From Thelonectria olida (lineage: Eukaryota; Ascomycota; Sordariomycetes; Hypocreales; Nectriaceae): a stretch of 64,000 nt of DNA. The first letter of the stretch is position 1, and every line of letters begins with the position of its first letter. The translations under genes were made by a program, and so were the position numbers. The DNA lies in the NCBI GenBank assembly GCA_020736575.1, contig JAGPYM010000032.1:310001-374000 (forward strand). Direction: 5' to 3'. The notes beneath the pieces were generated by a model. That model saw nothing but the letters and a program-made list of their open reading frames with translations, had not been told where the DNA came from and did no database searches. Of this stretch, positions 1 through 12,044 are shown in pieces.

Positions 1-138
1 AGAGGGCGAGGCGAGAAACTTGCAGTCTAGTCAACTACGCCAACTGAGGTGCAAGAGTTTACACGCCCCTTCAAAATCGTAGCCCACATGCCGTTTACTC
101 CCAAGGAATCTGATCCTGGCCCTTGAGGGCCCCCTGAC

Positions 139-250
139 TACCCGTCGGTTGCGTCTGTGTGAGTCACACAGGTTGACCGACTTAGTTACTTTAGTTACAA
201 CGCAACTAAGTCGGTCCACCTGTGCCCGGCACAGACGCAACCAACGGGTA
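139..250. mobile_element. Foldback MITE-like element flanked by TA
   Basis: The interval 141-248 folds almost completely on itself. The left arm starts CCCGTCGGTTGCGTCTGTG (141-159), and the complement of the right arm (230-248) differs at one position. The arms continue inward through GACCGACTTAGTT and AACTAAGTCGGTC around a short loop near 190-197. Both ends are bordered by TA (139-140 and 249-250), the duplication expected for Tc1/mariner/pogo-type transposition. No coding capacity fits in about 108 bp, so if mobile it is non-autonomous. Its TIR does not resemble that of the pogo elements elsewhere in the window. It could instead be a chance palindrome, but the arm length makes that unlikely. 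Confidence 0.6.
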
Positions 251-526
251 CCTTGTCGCCCAATCTGTGCTAACATCCACGGGCTACGAAACACCCCGTC
301 TGTTATTGGGATGCCCTCTGTGCATTCAACGGCTCTATCTCGATCCATGGCCATGAGCTTGGGCTTCACCGCCTCTTTCAACGAGGTTACACTTGAGACT
401 CCCTGACGGGAGCCTGCCTCGAGAGTTAACGTGTATATAAGAAGCAATCTAACTTGAAAAGTCATATGCTTCCATCCTCCATCTCAAGTCTCCCTTAATC
501 TCTAACTCTTTATCCCCCCCGTTATA

Positions 527-890
527 ATGGATCAGGCGACCAAATCTAAAGTTCTTGAAAATTCGGAGGACTACTCATTTGCAACTCGGAGCGTTTTTGA
601 TAAACTCAGTAAGTCATCCATCCTAGCCTTGTACTAGTACTACATAGTAGCTGATAAGTTCAGTTGAGTTGAAGCTCGTCAATAAGCAAGATTTACACTC
701 CTCTTCCAAAGCATCCCTGTCATGGGTCCGGAAAGATGAGAATCTGTGCCTTCTTAAGATCCCAGGGAACGACCTGTTGGGGAACCTCTTGTCCGGCAAC
801 CTCGCGCCCCTGTATCGAGACACTGTCATTTACGGGCTAGTAGATCGGAAGGACAACAGTGTCATTGTACTTAGCAGCAACGACGAATAA
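527..890 (+). CDS. Small two-exon hypothetical protein (102 aa)
   Basis: I do not recognise the family. Exon 1 starts at ATG 527 and ends at 608. A 55-nt intron (609-663) has a good GTAAGT donor and ends TTCAG. Exon 2 runs 664-890 to TAA. Splicing keeps the frame, giving MDQATKSKVL... through SVFDKLIELK to ...VIVLSSNDE. The protein is charged, has no visible signal peptide or membrane segment, and is preceded by a pyrimidine-rich leader. The in-phase intron and the ATG placed directly upstream are the main support. It could be a fragment of a larger decayed gene, since the following 1 kb shows no coding continuity. Confidence 0.4.
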
Positions 891-1661
891 AGATTCCATG
901 TTATTATTGGATACTAAAAAATGTTCCTCGGTTCCTGTACCTACTCTAGAGCTAGGTTTATTGGAAAGATTTTGCAAGTGGTGCATACTACTAAGTACAA
1001 CAAAAAACCACGCCCATTTGACCCTCTCTTGTTTTAGGCCATCCGTTGCACTCCGGGCTTAGGCATATGAGATTTATTACCCCTTGTCCTACTCCATGCC
1101 GGTGTCAGCCGGGCTATGAATGATGTTGAAGATGAAAATGTGGTCTGTGTGCCTGGCGTTCCTCCAACTCAGCTTATCAATGTGTATGTCCTGCTACACA
1201 TCCGCTTTTTCGGAAAATTCCCATCCCCAGGAAACTAAATATTTTCCAATCCCAAACTTCCTGATAATTGAGAGACTATTTGCCTATCTATGATGAGCTT
1301 GAAACAACTGAGCACGGGTAAGTGCGTGTATGATATAGTCGAGGTCGAGATGGTTCAGCTGCTCTCTCCACACGTCATGTCATTTGGAAAGCCCCATTAG
1401 CTCTTTCAGGTTCCTTTGGAGTTTCATATTTTGGGTCATAGTGAATTACTAGAATTGAGAACACTTCCTTGCATACTGTCTTGGCCTCATCATACTTAAC
1501 CTGATCATTGAACGTGACAGCATTTTCGTGTTTGGTCCCGGCATGAGGGCTCCATCAAGCTCGGCTTTCTGCTCCAAAACCAGCTTCAAATTCTCCGTGA
1601 CCAGATTACCGCTCGGTAAGTTAATTGATGTGTCCAGAGTCTCGGGGTGACCCTCATTCCG

Positions 1662-2460
1662 TTACAGCACAGGCTCGTGGTCTCCAATGGGCTGCAACGT
1701 CTGCCGCAGCCGATCCTGATCGATGCCTTCTAAATGACGGGGCCAGCCGCATCGATTCAACCACGTCTGCGCCTCCGACTTGTCGTCGATGTCGTGGATC
1801 TTCGCGTTGGCGTCGCTCTCGAATGCCCGTCCATGGTTTCCTTTATAATGCTACAGACGACCCTTGATGGGTTTCAGTTTGTTGCTCTTTCTCTTTCCCA
1901 AGAGTCCGAAGCTATGCATGCCCACGAATGAGTCCTCGTCCTTAGCATTAAAAGATTGGAGATTGATCTTAGTGAAGAGCCCAACTACATATCTTGTTAG
2001 TGTATGGCCAGATAATGACAACAAACCATTGAACATACCATGTTCTTTAATTTTCTGAAGTATCTGAAACACCGTCTGACCTAGGCTGTTTCTTGCGTCA
2101 GGATGCACCCAATTGATGTTCGTGTCATCCAGGAACTTCGTCATTCATGTCTCAACGCCCATACTGGACTTATTCAAGTCCGATTTGTCCGACTTTCGAT
2201 ATTTGCAATCAAATTCAGCATCCTCTATATTGAAGAGAATACGCAGCAGTGTAAACAGTACACGGTCCACGTCCTTAGAGCTTCATGGACGATGTCATCA
2301 TTGAGGTGTCCGGTTATTTGGCTGAAGATTTCGCGTATCGGCCCTAGTTTAGAGCCGCGAAAATCTTCGTTGATGAGCTTCTCGACGACACCGGGAGGCA
2401 ATTTTCGAATAAACCCCCTTATGTTGTTGAGTGGAAGTTGATCGTGGTCGCGGTTGGATT
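1662..2460 (-). pseudogene. Degraded relic of a larger fungal protein
   Basis: Several minus-strand stretches look protein-like but are broken by stops and frame changes. From high to low coordinate: a segment around 2440-2240 reading IRKLPPGVVEKLINED and GPIREIFSQITGHLND; an open stretch 2144-1851 reading NINWVHPDARNSLGQTVFQI, then FNAKDEDSFVGMHSF (a degenerate ankyrin-like flavour); and a segment near 1840-1662 reading EAQTWLNRCGWPRHLEG and DQDRLRQTLQPIGDHEPVL. The last stretch resembles the region after the zinc finger in fungal DUF3505/OrsD-like proteins, but that is recalled similarity only. No continuous spliced model could be built, so I call it a relic. The 770 bp on its 5' plus-strand side (about 891-1661) holds nothing I can support. 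Confidence 0.3.
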
Positions 2461-2612
2461 CCGTCTAAGTGACATGCAAGTCCGTTTCGGCTGGAACTTT
2501 GACTCTGTGAACAGGAATCTTGAGGCAGTCACCGAGGCAACGGGTCAATATTATCCACTACATTGGCCCATCCCGGCTTTGAATAACACCATTGTTTTCC
2601 TTCACCGTTCGT

Positions 2613-3264
2613 TTAGCGTCTGAGATGATTAGCAATGGGCCGCAGTGTTTCCATGTCTCTTGATTGGAGAAAAAGTAGGGCAGTAGATAAGATGCACGTT
2701 GATCGCTGGGGGTTGGCGGAAACTCTCTGTCCTGGGCTAGACCATTTATCTTCAAAAGAGATCAAAGTGATTGAAAAATGAGGCTCAATATCGGTGAAGC
2801 CCAAAAGGCGACGAAGTTGCCTCATTTTCGCAAATGGCTTCTGTGCGGCATCTCAGCCTCGTCGGGGTTGACCGTACGGGTCGATCCAGTCGGCCATAGT
2901 AAATGGCTGTGAATGCCATGAGTCAAAAAATGCTAAAGCCGAAGTATCGGCGAAGTCCATGCCCAGCTGTTCCTGTTGCCTTGCCGACTTTGCTGGGGGA
3001 GTCAAGGTTAGTAAGTGACCGTTTGCGGTAAGCAGTCTCACTTTGCTGAGGCCGCCTGCCTTGGTCGCATTAGTTGGCATCCTAATGATTAGGTACAGAG
3101 CGACAGGAGGTAGCCAGAATTGGGTCATACATACCTAATATGGCAGAAAACAGGTGTTCTTTATTTTTCTTTTCTTTGTGGTCTGTCGTGTGTGAGAGTA
3201 CGATGATGGAAGTCATCCATATTGGCATGTGAATGGTCCGAGGTGACCAGCCTCCGAGCTTCAT
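2613..3264 (-). other. Candidate exons of an unrecognised minus-strand gene, probably decayed
   Basis: Reading down from 3264 the minus strand offers an ATG-led segment (MKLGGWSPRTIHMPIW...) ending at a GTATGT donor near 3136. It is followed by an open segment containing SARQQEQLGMDFADTSALAF and SWHSQPFTMADWIDPYGQ (about 2988-2870), then one starting at 2825 (MRQLRRLLGFTDIEPHFS...) and an overlapping frame reading ETWKHCGPLLIISDAKR. The residues look coding, but the acceptor sites do not join them in a single frame without crossing stops. It may be the 5' part of the relic at 1662-2460. I assign no family or function. Confidence 0.2.
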
Positions 3265-3942
3265 TGACTGTAGAATAGACGATGTACGGGGCCAAGATTA
3301 CCCCTGGGCCGAGGGGCCCTCACAACAACTCAGATTCCCCTAGTTGGGGGCTCCTGCCTCTAAGTGGATTTATGCGTCATTCAGTTTCGTAGAAGGCGTG
3401 AAGGAAGGAAGGTACCACTGGGTACCTCAGGCTAGAAAAGGGACCATGCAGGGGCCAGGGAACCTAGAAGAAACAACATCAATTCTACTGCTCTTTGGGA
3501 CCTGTCCTTTATGATGACTGTTTAATAGTTTTTGTGAGCTGCGGGCTTCTTGCGCTATTGACACCTTATTTGTACATGTGGCGTAGTTATGAGTCACTTA
3601 CCACATAAGCATCCAAGAAGAAAGGATGAGAGGGATTTGTCTTATTGGTCGCTCCTCTTTCTGCGGTGTCCTGTACATTCTAAATTAAATTCATTTTCTC
3701 CGCCTGACCCGACGCTAATCTGTATTTGTGGATAAGTAGTACTACTGAGAAGATGAGAACCGCTCCGCGTCCTATAGCGATCACCGACATGTAGCCGCTC
3801 GCATGTCATGCTCAACACTTATGGACCGATTTGGTCGCGATGCCTGTATAGCCGCAATTCCTTACGCTAGTGGTTTTTGCGCATACACAGTGAAGCTACT
3901 CGCGCCGAATTAGTACGTCTACATACACTGGCTGAGCCACAC
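3265..3942. other. Intergenic stretch, nothing recognised
   Basis: No open frame, RNA gene or repeat that I can support. There are GC-rich near-palindromic patches around 3300-3345. The final part is the downstream region of the methyltransferase gene. Confidence 0.5.
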
Positions 3943-5342
3943 TTACAACCGGACAATAGCCTGTGTCCTAGGGTCGCCAATGGCTCTGCGCATGTGAGCA
4001 ACTAAGACCTGTGTTTCTTCAAGAGTCCAATCCAGAACAACACACAGGGGTTTCTTAGCGTAACCATCTAAACCTTTTTCGAATCCGAGCTCAGCAGAAT
4101 AACCGGCATCTCTATGCACCTTACACAGTGGCCACTTCCCAATAGGTACATTGTGAGTTTGCAGCTGGATTGAGGAATACCTGGCGCCTTCAGCAAGAGT
4201 TTTTAGACGATCACTGCTGAAAACAAAGGTCCGTCCCGTTTTGGACCCAACCTGCTCGAAGAGGTTGGCCCATTTCGTGAAAACACTAGGCCATTCTGTC
4301 AGTGTTCTATCAACAGAGACTCAATATAGAAAGGCAAGGTACGTACTGGTTCTCATCAACGGTAGAACCCCAGGTTTGGGATCGCATTTGAACATCGGGT
4401 TCCGTATGCTGGAGCCAGCCCCCTGGCTTAAGAGCGTTGAAAGCTTGACGATATAACTTGGGCCAGTCCTTAATTGAGCCATGCAAACACCGAAGATGAA
4501 CGAAATCGAAGGACCCCGGCTCGAACGTCCAATCTAGCTCGGCATCATCAAGCTCGAATTTGAGATTTGGGGGAACCCACACGGGTTGTATGGGAGCAAT
4601 GTCTATGCCAATGACTTCGGTCCCGGGAAATTCGTCTGCCATGTCACTATTGATGATTAGTATGTGATTCCAAATGTATAGCGTAGAATGAGAACTATGA
4701 CTTACATGGCCCAGATACCTGTTCCTGTTCCGACATCTAGAATGCGCTTTCGAGTTGTTAGAGACAATATATGTAAACACGTAGAATACTATTACTGTGG
4801 GAGAGCTGCTAATAGGTGCAAGGCAGAGTTTGCCATCTAGCATCAAACTCAATGCATAATAACTGGCGAGCACATCAGTATCGATGAATGGAAGCATATA
4901 TATACTAGGGAAGAAGTACATGATGTCTTGAGCTTCTTGTTGCTGATCGTCGATTGGAAGTCTGTAATATGTTAACAAGGTATGATCCAGTCTGAAATGA
5001 CGTGGCACGTACAGATAGAACTCATATTTCACGTTGACGTATTCTCGGCCTTTGTATTCCTCTCTTGCACATACACTCGAAGTTATCGATGCGGTTGAAT
5101 CATCGTCCCTGGAATGGACCTTAGTGATCCCTCCTCGTGACTATTCATCTGATGCAACCTACTTGATGCCTACGCCCTCGTCGCTGGCACCCTCAACACT
5201 GGCATTCTCATCAATGACAGCGTCGGCTTCCTAGATCGAATGTCAATTAGAGTCAGTACTGACATCCATGAAGCTGAAGCTTGCGTTGATCTATCTTGTT
5301 GTATCAGCTACTTACAGCTTCGATCAGACCTATTTCGGCCAT
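3943..5342 (-). CDS. LaeA-like class I SAM-dependent methyltransferase (8 exons, 334 aa)
   Basis: The exons at 5316-5342, 5163-5230, 5013-5108, 4920-4961, 4796-4862, 4706-4746, 4347-4646 and 3943-4306 join in frame from ATG 5342 to TAA 3943-3945. All introns are 40-85 nt and GT-AG. The product has the N-terminal signature of fungal LaeA/UMTA-like enzymes (STASITSSV, then a DGKLCLAPI block), motif I LDVGTGTGIWAIDMA, then EVIGIDIAPIQPVWVPPN, an acidic DDAELDW, FDFVHLRCLHGSI and LKPGGWLQ. It ends in the family C-terminal helix region (WTLEETQVLVAHMRRAI). Such proteins bind S-adenosylmethionine; some act as nuclear regulators of secondary metabolism, others methylate metabolites. No biosynthetic cluster lies beside it here. 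All motifs are intact. The last intron (4307-4346, 40 nt) is the least certain boundary. Confidence 0.85.
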
Positions 5343-8300
5343 GCTTGCCACTGTGGGAATGAAGGAGACCGAATAAGATGTTCGTCTTCAATTCTGAAGT
5401 ACAAGAGGACAATCGTCTGGGCATATAGCGTAGGGAACGCGTCGAAATACACCCTACGGTAAATCTATTGCGGCTGCTGCCCTGTTATTGAATGCGGAGA
5501 GGGTTGCGGAAGGGACAATCTTTTAATACTCAGGACAGCCGGGACAAAGCCGGTCTCCGGGTCGGTGTCGGCAGGGGTTGACGCGTTTGCCACAGTAATC
5601 GGCGGTCCAGAACAGTGTGATTTCGGTATGGGACCCCGTAGTCATAGTGCCACCAAGTGCAGGGGCAGACAATCTCGTGTGGGTAAAAATGAAGCGCTAG
5701 AGGGAAGCAAGGGGTGCGGCCGTCGACTTGGCCTTGGTTTCTGCTGGCCCGATTAGGATCAGTTGGCAGTGTTGGCCCCTGAGCAGTTGTCCGGGGATTT
5801 ACGAGGCCCTTCTGCGAGACGAGAACGGTTCAATCTCGTTTGACAGTTGCCGGATCTAATATGCCTTGACAGTGGCGCGAGACAAGCGGATTCTCATGCC
5901 GGCGGATTAATGGAGCTGATCGGACTAGCCTCATGCATGTCTAGCATTTAGGATGGACGGCGTGACCACTGGCCACCACGGTGGTCTTGATGATCTAGCG
6001 CCAACAACACAAGGGGTAACGCGGGTAGGAGAGTTCACCAAGTTTTCACCGTTGTCAACGCTAGTAGAATTTGTATTCCCCTGCCTTGGCTAGTTTGATC
6101 AAACTACCCGAAATGTGTCGATCCGCCGCATCTGACTGCCCGGTTCCGCCATCAGTGGGAAACGTCCTCGGGGGTTGAGGTCGGGAGTAGGAGTCGGGGA
6201 TGTCCAACTTTAAACCACTGCGGCAAACGAATGCGACTGCCTATACTCACATATTTCGCTGGGGAAATGACATTACGTATCGTAGAATGGAATAATCCTG
6301 TGACCAATGACTCGCTTGAATCAAGATCTGTGCTTACCCGGCCGGCGTAGAGTCTCACACGAAGGTGGCTTCGGGCATTTGCCTTGCGGAATCGCCGTCT
6401 CCTGAGGACTGCTTTACGTTTGTGTGTGGATAACCGCGCCAGTATTCAGTAGCCTTTTTCTATCGGGATGTCGGGCATTACTCCCTCGCCCCGAACCACG
6501 TGAAGGGAATCGGAGATAGAGCCATCCACCACTTGTCTGTTGCCCTCGAGTACGAAGAGGCCTCTACCCGTAATTGCCATCTCGGCTCTCACATGCGCAT
6601 CGCCGTGTCTCTGAAAAGCTGGAAGGTGGATTCTTATACTAAGCTCGCTCGGTTTGAAGTACATTAGATAGGGGAGCTAGCCTCAGGAAATTATTGTCAT
6701 ATGGGCAGTATGAATGAGGGCATCAAATTGAGGCAAAGTTTGGACAGCTGAAGTGCTAGACATCCTCTCGTCTCTCCCCTATCTCCCCATTCACAACAAC
6801 AAGTTGAGGGCAGTTTGCTTACGCGTCTACCCTCGATCCGGGACGTAGTGTAGACGACAATGTTGCAGCCGTCGATGGCGGGGATCGTATGTTGGTTCGA
6901 ATCGTATCGGCCATGAATTATAGTGAAGAGAGAGGTCTCCTAGGCGAGATTGGCATCGGGGGAAGGTTCGGTATGGATAAGTTCGTTTTGGATGATCGCT
7001 CAATGTCTGCATACAGCTCAGCGTAACGTCTGCATAGATACCTACGACCCTTCGGTCAGTCCTAGGAGGATAGTTGACGATTTAGAGAACGGAAGACTCT
7101 TCCATCCTTCTCGGAGAGGCAGGATTAACAGGACGGAAGAGTAAGAAAACCCAGGTTTGACCAGGCATTTCTGTGCCGTCCGCACTCTCTCCGCACGCCT
7201 TAGGCGCGTGATATGATACGTCCGTTACCATACTAAAATTTCGTGACGCCCGCTTTGCTCTGCCTCGTTTGTTTGGCTAAGGCGGCCGAGTATTCCCTTC
7301 GGGCAACGGTCTTATCTCAGGGGCACTGTGTTTTCATTTTGGAGACTCGCCATGCGTTTTGTCACGACCGGTGGGTTCGGATTGATGCTATTGTGCGTAG
7401 TATGATTAATGACAACAGGTATTGCCCTGCTTGAATCTTCCCTTGGGTCTGCTCTGCCTGGGTGCTGCTCTCCCCAACCACGGGTTCTCCGATGAAAACC
7501 GCTCTTGTTGATTCAGCTTCACCATAGAATGCATTACTAAGATGTCCCATCTACCAGTGAGCACCGGAGGTGGCTTCGTGGAAGAGAATGAGTAGGTGGT
7601 TGGTCGTTGGCGGCCAAGGACGCCGTCGGAGGTGTGTCTGAACCCAGTCATTGAGTCCACAGAACCAACGTTTGGCGCCAAAAAGACATAATTAAAGGTA
7701 GTTCATGGCGAGAGGCGAACATGCAGTTGCCCGCCCCGCTCCTCAAGCCAGTGTACTGCCGTCTCGATTTGATGAAGTGGCCCCAGAGACATCGAGCCTT
7801 GCATTCAGTCTTCGGGCTCTACAATGCCAGCATCAATTCTGAAGCTTGTCGATGAGCCGTACCGGAATGAGATAAACGATTTCGCGATAGATGCGCTCTT
7901 GTCAACGGGTTGGTTCTCTCTAATCAACTGCTGCCTAAACCTTTCGGGCTTGATGCCATCCTAGGTATTATTGCTCTCGACTTCCTCCGCGCTGCTTCCT
8001 AGGGATAACGTTCAGCTCTCGCGAGTCAGCTAACCTGATGACGAAAGGTACCGAAGTGTGTTGGCTCCGGTGTTCATGTGATGCTGCTGTCCTGCGGAGA
8101 TGGTAGCGACATTCTGTTCCGCGTGCGTCGTAGTGGTTCTTGTCCGTACACAACCAACAATCTAACCAGCCAAGGAGAGACTAACCAGGTTCCAAAGTGC
8201 TCGGCACAAATACCCGGAACGGTAGTCGCTCTTTTGTCTCTTTGAGTCATTTTCATGATGCTCGTGTCTTGAACTGCCAGGGGCTTCTAGCACAAGAGGC

Positions 8301-8655
8301 GGAGAACACGCTTGTCTGAGTCTGTGATAATAGCAGTCATCAAACGCACTGTCATTCAGAGAGTACGAGAACAGTCGGGCGACACGGGTAAACGCTAGGG
8401 CACCCATTACCATTATACTCGTCATACTAGCCTATTTGCACTGTGTACGCGTTGACGGCGAAGGCTCGGAGTTTGTCAGAGGACCACTAGCTGCTATGAA
8501 GCTACTACCCAGATGAATTGGACCAGCTGACCGGGGAGAGATAGGAATCGGAGTGTGAAGGGATTGGGAGGGCCGGTCGGGCATCACATACGGGACTACG
8601 CAACAGTTTTCTTATCCGATTTATTATACTACCATCAACGGACCAGCACCTCTAC
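5343..8655. other. Long non-coding or decayed stretch
   Basis: Only short open frames (under 95 codons) occur on either strand, with no motif, conserved-looking exon pair or terminal repeat that I could support. I read both strands for splice-joined coding segments and found none convincing. It may hold decayed sequence or long regulatory DNA. Confidence 0.5.
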
Positions 8656-10299
8656 ATGTTGTCACTTTCCCCTACGAATTCTACATTGTTTGTTAAACCT
8701 GCTGCCATGAAGCCTCTGTTGCCAAAGGGGCGGGTCGTCAAATTTTACCGCGTGCAGAAGCCGCCTGCACGACCACGAAACACTCTCGCGAGAATTATCA
8801 ACGATAACAAGATCAAGAACGCGACGTTTGATAAATTTTGCAATAGCCTTATTAGTGTCTTGCAATCTTGGTCTTGGGTGTGTGATTTCTCTGGTGCCTT
8901 GGAGGGACTGGCCAATTGCACTGTCCAATGTTGCCGACACCAACCCCATATCAGCTTGGACGACTGTATTACGCTCAAGTGCGATGTTCATGTTCTCAAC
9001 TTCCTTAAAGGCGGAACTCTTGACCTTCGAATCAAGGATCAATCAATCAATGCCATCCTCAGCTATCGAACCAAAATTCTCGGGGTCCGGAATGATACAG
9101 ACTTGCTTCGGGAGAGACTCAAAAACCATTTGATTAAGTTTCCAATTGACATACTCAGGAAGCGCCGAGGTGTCTTAATTCCATGTGGGGATTTCGCCAG
9201 TGAACTGCAGAAGATTTTTCCCCTCCTGAGGGATGATGAATACTTATCCCCTGTTCAAAGCGCAACAGGAACCGATATTCCCACTTGGACACGTCCAGGG
9301 GGGCCGGCTAGAACACATGGGGCAGACGCATACAACGGCGCATATAGCGGATCTGGCAACCAGGCGGATCACAATTTGGGCATGAACAGCGAGACTACGA
9401 ACGCATCATCAACGATCACCTCGGGTTAGGGATGGGCTAGCGATATTACCAGCCGACTGGACACCATAAATCGATGGGAACCAAGTCAGAATTATACAAC
9501 TCAATCAACATATCTCCAAACCGGAACGCAGGTATATTTGGAGAGAATGGTACCTCACACGCCATTGATAATGTGCGTGGCAAACCTTGGGCCTGTGACG
9601 GGAGCTGCGAGTCCAGGGTGTTGTTTAGCAGAAGAAGCCTGGGTCATGATGGGAGGGATGCCTCAAACGCATGCCACAATAGGTTTGCCGTTTCCGAGTC
9701 AATTTGTTCAACAAGGGCTTCTCACGTCCCAATCAGGAGAAAATGATCTGGTGGCGGGAGACTCCATGTTGGCGATATCGAACTAGCCTCCTGGTATAGA
9801 ATGGTATACACCACCTTCTCAACTAGCGATGGGAGTTGTTCGCCCAGCCCAGACCGAGATCGATGACTGTGGATGGAGTGAAGTGGGCGGGGCTTGGATT
9901 ACGACGGGGGCCATGCCTAAAGCTCAAGACGTGTTAGGTGCTCTTTCTTGGAACGAGGCAATGTAGGTTGGGTCCGACATTGTGACGCAAGACCGAGGAT
10001 GTGAGTTCGAAATAGAACAAAAGTATTGAGTGTATTTCGTCGATTACCACTCGGGTGGAAACTATCGGATAAACGTCTAGAACGAGGAATCGCCGACCAT
10101 GTACTTGAGCGGGGAGGAGCCTGTTTGGGCTCTAAGAGCATGTGGTCTACCCCCAGGCGACGACCGCTTTGAAGGAATCTATCGGTTGCGTCAAACGCTT
10201 CAGCAATCTTGCGATAGCCTCGACGCAGACATCTGCCTGCAACCTTCGCCTTGGCTCCCAGAACAGACCCAGGGTCAACTCAGTCGAAGGCGATTATAA
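8656..10299 (+). pseudogene. Unrecognised gene broken by five C-to-T type stops
   Basis: One reading frame stays protein-like from ATG 8656 to about 10299. It is interrupted only by TAG at 9427, 9784 and 9964, TGA near 10027 and TAG near 10078. Each TAG is one C-to-T step from CAG (Gln), and the TGA one step from CGA (Arg). Between the stops the frame reads sensibly, for example SDITSRLDTINRWEPSQNY after the first stop and WYTPPSQLAMGVVRPAQTE after the second. The N-terminal 210 residues (...MKPLLPKGRVVKFYRVQ..., LRKRRGVLIPCGDF) look like a globular domain. The rest is Gly/Ser/Thr/Gln rich, like a fungal regulator tail. I do not recognise the family. If the first stop is real, a 257-residue product could still be made. 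Confidence 0.5.
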
Positions 10300-11485
10300 C
10301 ACTGAGAAACAGGCGGACCTGATCGAGATGCCGCAGCTGCGGAGGGTTCGTTGGATATGGATACAAGCGTTCGCAGATGAAAAAAATCGAGGTGCGGATT
10401 CCTAGACAGTGCTTGGCCGGCAAGATTGCAATGTTGAATATAGGGAAGATTGACTTGAAGAACATCCGTAACCTGACACTGAAAAGTTAGCGACAGAAAC
10501 CTAAGACAAATTCCCACGTGATGACAGAGCATTTCCCTCGCTTTTATCGATCTGTGTTCATACTCGCCATAGGTTCTCCGGATGTCCTAGAACATGTGAG
10601 TGCTTGGAGGTTGCGGAATGTGATGCATAGAGGGAACAATACGGATGGAAGTTGATGTTCCGAAAAGCGCCCAAACAAGGAGCCGATAGCTCCCTTGCGG
10701 AAGAGCGTTCTGAACGTGGACAGTTCCGCTGTAGCAAGCATTCATTGACGCGGAATCCCGCTGGTTGGTACCTCGGCTCACGATGACGCCCATCGGGCTG
10801 TGATGGCACTGATGAGAGAGAATTGTGCTAGGGCTGAACAAGCCACAGCGGGATGAGATTAACCCGATTAGGTATGGGCCCCCTGCGTCGAAACCCCAGC
10901 TCTGACGGACCAGCACTGACATTGCTTGGACCTCCCCCTCCATTCACTCTTCTCCTTTTCCCCTTCCTTGAAGGGGGAGCTGTTGTTGTATTTTATTTCG
11001 CCCGGGGGGACACACCCCATAGGGCCTTGCGCTAAGCTATTTTCGTTTCACGCTGTGTGCAAGACGTTGGCTGTGAAGAAGAAATCCCCACCTGACCTCA
11101 CCCTACGGCTTCGCTATGCCTCTTTTAGATTTACAACTCTTGGCGCGCCCGCTCTAGATACAGGGGGCTGGGGCATGGCCGAGCTGGGTAGCCGTGGGGG
11201 CTAGATGATGAGCTTCGATAAGCGCTTACGCTCGCACATACCATGGAGACTTAGCATGATCAAAAAGATCAGGAAAAGGGGGGGAGGGGTGGTCTCGTCT
11301 AGCCTTCCGGGCATCGGGTCAACTCCGGGCTGTTTGTAACCGCCAATAGGCGGTGGCCTTCGCTCCTTGCCGCCTTTGATCGGAAGCACCCCGCCCGCCT
11401 TTGCGAGACCGGTGACCCAAATCCCGCACTCCCGCACTGCTACACTCCCGCACCAGACTATTGTACGCGCACCCCCCTCAAGGGC
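10300..11485. other. Stretch without supported genes
   Basis: The frame of the upstream pseudogene may continue to about 10390, but with frequent stops. Beyond that I see only short overlapping frames in GC-rich DNA and a pyrimidine-rich patch (10925-10970). The open frame of the next gene extends upstream of its chosen ATG to about 11320, so an unrecognised 5' exon could lie here. Confidence 0.4.
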
Positions 11486-12044
11486 ATGGATGATCGGTTC
11501 AGGTGGATTCCTCTGCACCCGAGCCACAAGGTTTTGCAGCGAGATGCCAATGCGGAGGTGCAATCGATCAAGGGACAATCGGAGCTCAAAAAGAATCTCG
11601 TGTCGTACGGCTTGCCGGATGCATGCCGGGTGCTCTCTGCACATGCGGCGAGGCATGCTGTAAGTCTGGCACAGCGAGGGGCAACTCGCCTGTTGTTGAT
11701 TTTTTGCTGATGCTTACTAGACTCCCATCCTAGACGAATGGGCCAACAGTGTGGGCAAGACTCTAGAGGAGGACCTGGAGCACACACCAGGTGTCTTTAG
11801 GCTGGAACCGGGACCCCAACTGCGGCCGCCCGGTAACTCCACGGCGCTCCTCACCCCCCTCTTCACCGACAGGGTTGACGTGGTGCTTTGTGTGCCAGGT
11901 GCTCCGGACATTACCAACATTACCGTCAGCTGGGATCCGATAAACCTCCTGCACCTACCCGACAGAGACATCAAAATCGAGAAGGGGAGGATCACATTTG
12001 TGTACACCTTATACAAGCTTTCACCCCGATCGACGGGGCAATAG
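11486..12044 (+). CDS. Hypothetical protein D (two exons, 165 aa from this ATG)
   Basis: Exon 1 is 11486-11659, the intron 11660-11720 (GTAAGT...TTACTAG, phase 0) and exon 2 11721-12044 to TAG. The product runs MDDRFRWIPLHPSHKVL..., crosses the junction as ARHATPILDEWANSVGKTLE, and ends VYTLYKLSPRSTGQ. I do not recognise the family. The same frame is open upstream of the ATG (reading CETGDPNPALPHCYTPAPD), so the true start may be earlier. The 3' end overlaps the minus-strand gene A tail to tail by 24 nt (12021-12044). It lies outside the duplicated segment, so it is single copy in this window. Confidence 0.45.

Noticed and set aside
6880..6920. tRNA gene (B-box-like GGTTCGAATCG)
   Set aside because: No matching A box, cloverleaf or acceptor stem could be built around it.
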